From CBFHSD01 sp965658375 (GTDB lineage Bacteria; Bacteroidota; Bacteroidia; Flavobacteriales_G; Salibacteraceae), in assembly GCA_965658375.1 (NCBI GenBank), contig CBFHSD010000004.1, positions 1-64,000 of the forward strand: DNA of 64,000 bases, read 5' to 3'. The notes below the pieces were generated by a model. That model saw only the letters and a list, made by a program, of their open reading frames with translations, was not told the DNA's origin and ran no database searches. Positions 59,623 through 64,000 of this stretch are shown here, one piece after another. The first letter of the stretch is position 1. The number at the start of each line of letters is the position of its first letter. A program made the position numbers and the translations under genes.

Positions 59623-60396
59623 TTAGCGTTCTTCTTTCCAGTTACCAGATGTACTAGGGTCTGTCATAGATCCTACTTGCATTACATCATTTTTATCAAA
59701 TGGTGCAGCATCTGTACATTGGAAAACTTGAATATCTACATTGTTTTTCGTAATCGATCCCGCTTCCAATTTAAACTTTGCCTTTGGGCTAGAGAAAGGA
59801 ACATAAGCCAAATCAGAAATGCTATTCATGCTTAGCTCGTTGTCTTTCAATCTGGTTTCCATGTATTCACTATTAAAGATGCTTTCAAAAGCAGGAACCA
59901 ATGTAGTGTCTCTAGTAAGAATACCTTGTTCCAATGCTTCCGCTTCAGTAAGTGTGTCAGGAACCGTTCCGTTTGATTTTACTACAGTAATAGAATCGTA
60001 CTGAACAAAACTCAAAAGCGTATCGAAATTGGATGTGTAAGTGCCTTTTTCTTTTTTGAATGCCGTTTCTATTTCTCTAATGTCTTTGAGTCTTTGTACT
60101 ACGTGAACATATCTTCTGTTCTTTTCTTTGATGAAGCGCATCGGTTCATCTATACTTTCGTAATTCAAATAAGTCAATAATCCAGAAGCTACAACCAACA
60201 CTATGCTTACACCCATTGAGATTTTATTAGAAATAATCTCCAGCGTATTTAGCAATACAACAGCACCCACTATTAGAATACCTACACCGGCAATAATGAA
60301 TGGTCCACTTTGATCTTTTGATATTCCCCATGATAATGCTCCAATACCTAAAAACAAGAAAATTACCGATGGTACAAAACGACTAATTGTGTTCAT
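59623..60396 (-). CDS. Membrane-anchored protein of unknown function
   Basis: A 257-residue protein (ATG 60396). It has three membrane helices in the first 90 residues (SVIFLFLGIGALSWGI, GPFIIAGVGILIVGAVVLL, MGVSIVLVVASGLLTYL), then a long exposed part. The part begins helical (RRYVHVVQRLKDIREIETAFKKEKG) and continues mixed alpha/beta; the EKGTYTSNFDTLLSFVQYDS block is reminiscent of pilin-like or periplasmic helical sensors. A longer frame to 60585 overlaps the divergent helicase and is unlikely. First gene of the run to 56414. Confidence 0.72.
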   Translation of the reverse strand: MNTISRFVPSVIFLFLGIGALSWGISKDQSGPFIIAGVGILIVGAVVLLNTLEIISNKISMGVSIVLVVASGLLTYLNYESIDEPMRFIKEKNRRYVHVVQRLKDIREIETAFKKEKGTYTSNFDTLLSFVQYDSITVVKSNGTVPDTLTEAEALEQGILTRDTTLVPAFESIFNSEYMETRLKDNELSMNSISDLAYVPFSSPKAKFKLEAGSITKNNVDIQVFQCTDAAPFDKNDVMQVGSMTDPSTSGNWKEER

Positions 60397-60487
60397 AAGT
60401 TGAAATGATTGTATATTCTTTGGCTCATTAAAGTTGAGCAAATCTAAAATAAATTTTATTTCGTGTATTTTAAATAATCGGTACCAA

Positions 60488-61915
60488 TTGGAAGAATTCA
60501 ACAAGCCTATTTTAAGAAATGCCATCATAGAAGCTTTAGCCGCTAATTTTGAGCATATTCCAACTCCAGACCAGCAAAACTTCATTGAAAAAATGGCTGA
60601 GTTTTTATTGCCAGAGAGTAAGTGGGATACATTTATTTTAAGAGGTTATGCAGGAACAGGTAAAACTACATGTATTAGCGCATTGGTAAAAGTGCTTCCA
60701 ACCCTCAAGCTAAAGTATCAGCTTTTAGCACCAACTGGTCGTGCCGCCAAAGTGGTTTCTAATTACACCCAGCTAACTGCTTATACCATACATCGTCATA
60801 TTTATTCTGTTTCTGACAACAAAGGGGGCTTACACATGGTCTTGAGGCCAAACAGGGCAAAGAACACTCTTTATATAGTGGATGAAGCTTCCATGATTTC
60901 TGGAGAAGAAGATCAGGGAGTTCGCATGAATTTGTTGCAAGATTTAATTGCCTTTGTTAATAGTGGCGAAAACTGTGCACTCTTGTTTATTGGTGACATT
61001 GCTCAGTTACCTCCGGTACATACCACTTTGAGTCCAGCATTAATTCCAAGAGAATTGAGAGATTGGCATGACCGCAGCGTAAATGGAGCGCAACTGACCA
61101 AAGTGGTACGTCAAGGATTAGATTCTGGCATTTTATCCAATGCAACGGGCATTAGAGAGCAAATAGATGCGGAAACAACCGCATTGCAATTGGATGAAAA
61201 ATTTGAAGATGTGCTAAGAATTGATGGCATGGAGTTGCAAGAAGTTTTGGAAGATGCCTTCACTTCTGATCACGCAGATGAAACAATACTCATTACAAAA
61301 TCGAATAAGAGAGCCGCACAGTTCAATGATGGCATTCGCAAGCGAATTTTATACCGGGAAGAGCAGCTAGAAGCAGGCGATCGCTTGATGATTGTGAAAA
61401 ACAATTATTTCTGGATGCCAGCCATGCAAGAAGGCGGCTTCATTGCCAATGGTGATGTAGCTGAGGTTTTGAGAATTAGCAACAGAGAAGAACGCTATGG
61501 TTTTGATTTTGCTGATGTACAGTTGAGGTTTGAAGAGTACCAATCAGAACCGGTATTGGAGGTCAAGGTATTGATGAACACACTACTTAGTGAAAAAGCT
61601 GGGCTTTCAAGTAGTGAAAGTGAACAATTGTATGAGTCAGTTGCTTCAGATTATAGTCACCTCAAGTCAAGAGCACAGAAATACTTGGCAATGAAAAAAG
61701 ATCCGTACTTTCAAGCGCTGCATGTAAAGTTTGCTTGGGCAATCACTGCTCACAAAGCACAGGGAGGTCAATGGGAAAATGTCATTGTAGATCAGGGTTT
61801 TTTAAGCGAAGAATCCTTAGATCAATCTTATTTAAGATGGTTGTATACAGCTGTGACACGTGCAAAGAAGAAACTTTTCTTCTTGAATTTCAATGAAGTT
61901 TTTTTTAAGGAATAA
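60488..61915 (+). CDS. RecD/Dda-like ATP-dependent DNA helicase
   Basis: A 475-residue superfamily 1B helicase from TTG 60488 (MEEFNKPILRNAI). It has Walker A GYAGTGKT (53-60), APTGRAAKVVSNYT, Walker B LYIVDEASMIS, GDIAQLPPV, and the motif IV-VI region KFAWAITAHKAQGGQW and RWLYTAVTRAKKKL. This layout is typical of Dda/RecD2-like helicases that act at forks and in repair. A TTATTTCG near 60457 could be its -7 element; the frame is open upstream to 60434, so the start is uncertain. Divergent from the hypothetical gene at 60396; the acyltransferase gene follows after 2 bases. Confidence 0.87.
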   Translation: MEEFNKPILRNAIIEALAANFEHIPTPDQQNFIEKMAEFLLPESKWDTFILRGYAGTGKTTCISALVKVLPTLKLKYQLLAPTGRAAKVVSNYTQLTAYTIHRHIYSVSDNKGGLHMVLRPNRAKNTLYIVDEASMISGEEDQGVRMNLLQDLIAFVNSGENCALLFIGDIAQLPPVHTTLSPALIPRELRDWHDRSVNGAQLTKVVRQGLDSGILSNATGIREQIDAETTALQLDEKFEDVLRIDGMELQEVLEDAFTSDHADETILITKSNKRAAQFNDGIRKRILYREEQLEAGDRLMIVKNNYFWMPAMQEGGFIANGDVAEVLRISNREERYGFDFADVQLRFEEYQSEPVLEVKVLMNTLLSEKAGLSSSESEQLYESVASDYSHLKSRAQKYLAMKKDPYFQALHVKFAWAITAHKAQGGQWENVIVDQGFLSEESLDQSYLRWLYTAVTRAKKKLFFLNFNEVFFKE

Positions 61916-61917
61916 CA

Positions 61918-62472
61918 ATGGGTTTACTGACACGTTTGTATCAAAAATTTATGGTATGGGAATTTGAAATGAACATGCCAGCCCACATAAAAAAAGGAGT
62001 ACTCATTGGTGCTCCACATACATCAAATTTCGATTTTTTCGTTTCCCTAGCTTTCATGTTTTCAAGGCCATACTCGTTTAATTACATCATCAAACAATCG
62101 TGGATAGACAGCCCTTTAGGCTGGATATTTAAGAGAACCAATGGCATTGGGGTAGATAGGAAGGCGGATAACAAAGATTTTGTTTTGGGTTTACAAAAGG
62201 AAATGATCAAACGCGATCAGCTCTTTCTAGTGATGTCTCCAGAAGGAACGCGATCTTATGTGGAGAGATGGAAAACGGGATTCTACAGAATAGCAACAGC
62301 TGCACAATTGCCTATCATTCTTGGAAAGGCAGACTATCAGAAAAAAGTTTTGGATGCTAACAGAGTCTTTTGGCCAACAGGAGATCCTTCAGTTGACTTC
62401 ATGTTGCTAGAAGAAGAATACGCCAAAGTGCAGGGCAAATACCCCTCGAAATTCAACTTAAAGTTCCGGTAG
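61918..62472 (+). CDS. 1-acyl-sn-glycerol-3-phosphate acyltransferase-like protein (PlsC family)
   Basis: A 184-residue short acyltransferase. The HX4D motif is HTSNFD (residues 34-39), followed by the acceptor-binding NYIIKQSWIDSPLGWI, motif II FKRTNGIGVDR and motif III SPEGTR (107-112). Such small members esterify lysophosphatidate or other lysolipids at the inner membrane. The N-terminal YQKFMVWEFEMNM stretch is amphipathic. It starts 2 bases after the helicase. Confidence 0.85.
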   Translation: MGLLTRLYQKFMVWEFEMNMPAHIKKGVLIGAPHTSNFDFFVSLAFMFSRPYSFNYIIKQSWIDSPLGWIFKRTNGIGVDRKADNKDFVLGLQKEMIKRDQLFLVMSPEGTRSYVERWKTGFYRIATAAQLPIILGKADYQKKVLDANRVFWPTGDPSVDFMLLEEEYAKVQGKYPSKFNLKFR

Positions 62473-62565
62473 TGTTGATAAACTCTCTGTGAATTTAAGG
62501 GTTTAAACGAATAATCCTTACTTTAGTAGTCAAGCACCGCCCTAAACAGAAGAATCTAAATACAA

Positions 62566-64000
62566 TTGACGAAAGTTATTCACATACTTGTGCATACCAT
62601 TACCCTATGTGTGGTAGTTTGCGCAGTGGCTTTTGGTCAAGGTTCTAATCGAAGTTCTGAAGGAGGCGGTTGTCAAACCGTTAACCGCAACATTGGTTTG
62701 AGCACAGAAGGCAATGGGGTTTATTGCTTGGATGCTTGGGACGGAAATGATTTCATTGATATTTCTTTTCAAAATTTCGGATTAGATACGATAGTATCTG
62801 TCACCTATTCTTATGAGTATGACGGCACTACTTATGGTCCTGTTGTAGCCACTATGAATCTTCAAACGGGTATGGTACACCAGGCGCCTTTGGCGATACC
62901 CAACATCACTTCGGGATCTCATAACATCAGTGTTTGGGTACTTGATGTAAATGGAATGAGTGATCAATGCAACCAAAACGACTCATTGCTCTATCAATTC
63001 AGCACGGTCACTGCTTCAAGCATTCAATCTCCGCTAGCAGATACCGTAGTTTGTCGGGGAGAAAGCCATGTTTTCAATGCAGATTCCAGCTTTTCGACTT
63101 ACCTGTGGTCCAATGGCTCAACAGCTTCTTCTCTTCAAGTAATGAATTCTGGAGTGTATAAAGTGCAGCTCATTGATGACCAAGGTTGTGTTCGCATAGA
63201 TTCAGCACTCGTGTCAAATTATCCCGTAGTGAAGCCCTTAGGAGATTTAGACACTTCTGTTTGTTCGAGTATGATTCCATACACGATAACGCTCCCGGGT
63301 TCATACAGCTCTGTTGTTTGGAATAATCAAACTTTAGGGAATTCTTTTACTGCTCAAGAAGCAGGAGATTTTCAATTGAGTTACCAAGATTCATTTGGAT
63401 GTGCGGGAGTAGATTCTTTGTATTTAAAGGTTCATCAGTTGGCAGACCCTAATTTAGCTCAAACCCATGTGTTTTGTGATGGAGATTCAGTAGAACTAGA
63501 GCTTCATGAGTCATTTACCACTTATGCTTGGAGCAATAGCAAAGCGACACCTTCTGTTACAGTATCAAATGCGGGTCAATACAGTGTCATTTTAACAGAT
63601 AGCAATGGGTGTGAGCAAACTGCGGTAACTCAAGTGCTCAAACAAGACTTACCTAGTATTCTATGGAATATGGACTCTGTGCTTTGTAAAGGGGAGTTTT
63701 TGCAATTGCAAGTAGGTAATCATAAAGCATACCAATGGAGTACCGGGTCGAGTGCACCAAGCATTCAAATTACATCTCCTGGTGTTTACACAGTTTCTGT
63801 TACAGACTCTGTAGGATGTGTCAATTCAGATGCATTTGAAGTAGTTGAAAAAGAGGCAACTGTTGAGTTAGGCGAGGATACAGCAATTTGTAATGGGTCA
63901 CTCATCTTTTTATCTCCAATGGGAAATTATGATCAATTGCTTTGGAACAAGACAACAATAAGCAATTCGCTTTCCATTGGTCAAGCTGGTGAGTTTACCG
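62566..64000 (+). CDS. Large exported repeat protein, probable T9SS adhesin (5' part)
   Basis: An open frame of at least 478 residues runs off the right edge. It starts with TTG 62566, because a TAA closes the frame at 62557 and no ATG/GTG lies between. Residues 1-25 form a signal peptide (LVHTITLCVVVCAVAFGQ). Residues about 36-148 look like a CARDB/Ig-like domain. From residue 157 there are five repeats of 68-71 residues, each with an early Cys (163, 233, 304, 374, 442), a Y/W-W-S/N block, a G-x-Y/F core and, in the four complete ones, a GC pair (Cys 208, 279, 349, 418). These are Ig-like repeats of the type found in Bacteroidota surface proteins with C-terminal T9SS sorting domains. The C-terminus is outside the window, so secretion route is inferred. 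Confidence 0.85.
   Translation, partial: MTKVIHILVHTITLCVVVCAVAFGQGSNRSSEGGGCQTVNRNIGLSTEGNGVYCLDAWDGNDFIDISFQNFGLDTIVSVTYSYEYDGTTYGPVVATMNLQTGMVHQAPLAIPNITSGSHNISVWVLDVNGMSDQCNQNDSLLYQFSTVTASSIQSPLADTVVCRGESHVFNADSSFSTYLWSNGSTASSLQVMNSGVYKVQLIDDQGCVRIDSALVSNYPVVKPLGDLDTSVCSSMIPYTITLPGSYSSVVWNNQTLGNSFTAQEAGDFQLSYQDSFGCAGVDSLYLKVHQLADPNLAQTHVFCDGDSVELELHESFTTYAWSNSKATPSVTVSNAGQYSVILTDSNGCEQTAVTQVLKQDLPSILWNMDSVLCKGEFLQLQVGNHKAYQWSTGSSAPSIQITSPGVYTVSVTDSVGCVNSDAFEVVEKEATVELGEDTAICNGSLIFLSPMGNYDQLLWNKTTISNSLSIGQAGEFT

Overview
The window is a gene-dense, low-GC chromosomal segment from a Bacteroidota bacterium, most likely a member of the Flavobacteriales. Three things point there. It carries a type IX secretion/gliding core (PorP-like, GldK, GldL, GldM, GldN) and cargo-type proteins. 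Promoters of the Bacteroidota form (TTG ... TAnnTTTG) sit in front of many genes. The gene set is also typical: rsfS-ftsH-cdsA-psd, a GH3-family protein, DUF3822 next to rsmD, and the MoxR/DUF58/SpoIIM/RDD block. I cannot fix the genus. No rRNA, tRNA, CRISPR array, insertion sequence or prophage was seen.

Layout. 1-7.6 kb: end of topA, an arginase-fold protein with an altered metal site, then porP-gldK-gldL-gldM-gldN closed by two strong terminators. 7.7-15.2 kb: UDP-xylose synthase-like and DegT aminotransferase pair, an orphan exported protein, Kdo transferase, deoxynucleoside kinase, GH3 protein. 15.3-21.8 kb: RsmI-like methylase, rpsT, radC, and a run upp - membrane protein - yjjG - hypothetical - aroB - aroA. 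21.8-28.7 kb: purK-purE followed by two outer-membrane proteins, an SbtA-type permease with a small partner gene, and a divergent LysR regulator. 28.7-33.5 kb: hpt-adk-obgE-PAP2-crcB, then a decayed O-antigen-ligase-like gene. 33.6-43.5 kb: RDD protein, a T9SS cargo protein, then DUF58, MoxR ATPase, DUF4350, DUF4129, an enlarged SpoIIM-like protein and a divergent RDD protein. 43.5-44.0 kb: a gene-free stretch with two copies of an 18-base element, each followed by a rho-independent terminator. 44-49.5 kb: Pif1-like helicase, SulP transporter, CrtO-like membrane protein, DUF1801, cupin. 49.7-56.4 kb: psd, cdsA, DUF2007, ftsH, rsfS, divergent birA, SRPBCC protein, pyrE and divergent NUDIX. 56.4-64 kb: thioredoxin-fold protein, coaD, rsmD, DUF3822, a hypothetical, a RecD/Dda-like helicase, an acyltransferase and the start of a large repeat-bearing exported protein.

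How they work together. Much of the window is housekeeping: purine and pyrimidine salvage and synthesis (hpt, upp, pyrE, purEK, dNK, adk), shikimate pathway (aroBA), phospholipid synthesis (cdsA, psd, acyltransferase, PAP2), ribosome maturation and GTPases (rpsT, rsfS, obgE, rsmD). On it sits an envelope programme: the T9SS motor and outer-membrane parts, at least two predicted exported substrates, LPS (waaA) and sugar modification. The least understood parts are the MoxR/DUF58/SpoIIM/RDD membrane block, the SbtA-small protein-LysR locus, the altered arginase-fold protein beside the T9SS genes, and the tandem terminator repeats at 43.7-44.0 kb. Several start codons were moved downstream because a promoter motif overlaps the longest possible start; these are explained in the entries.
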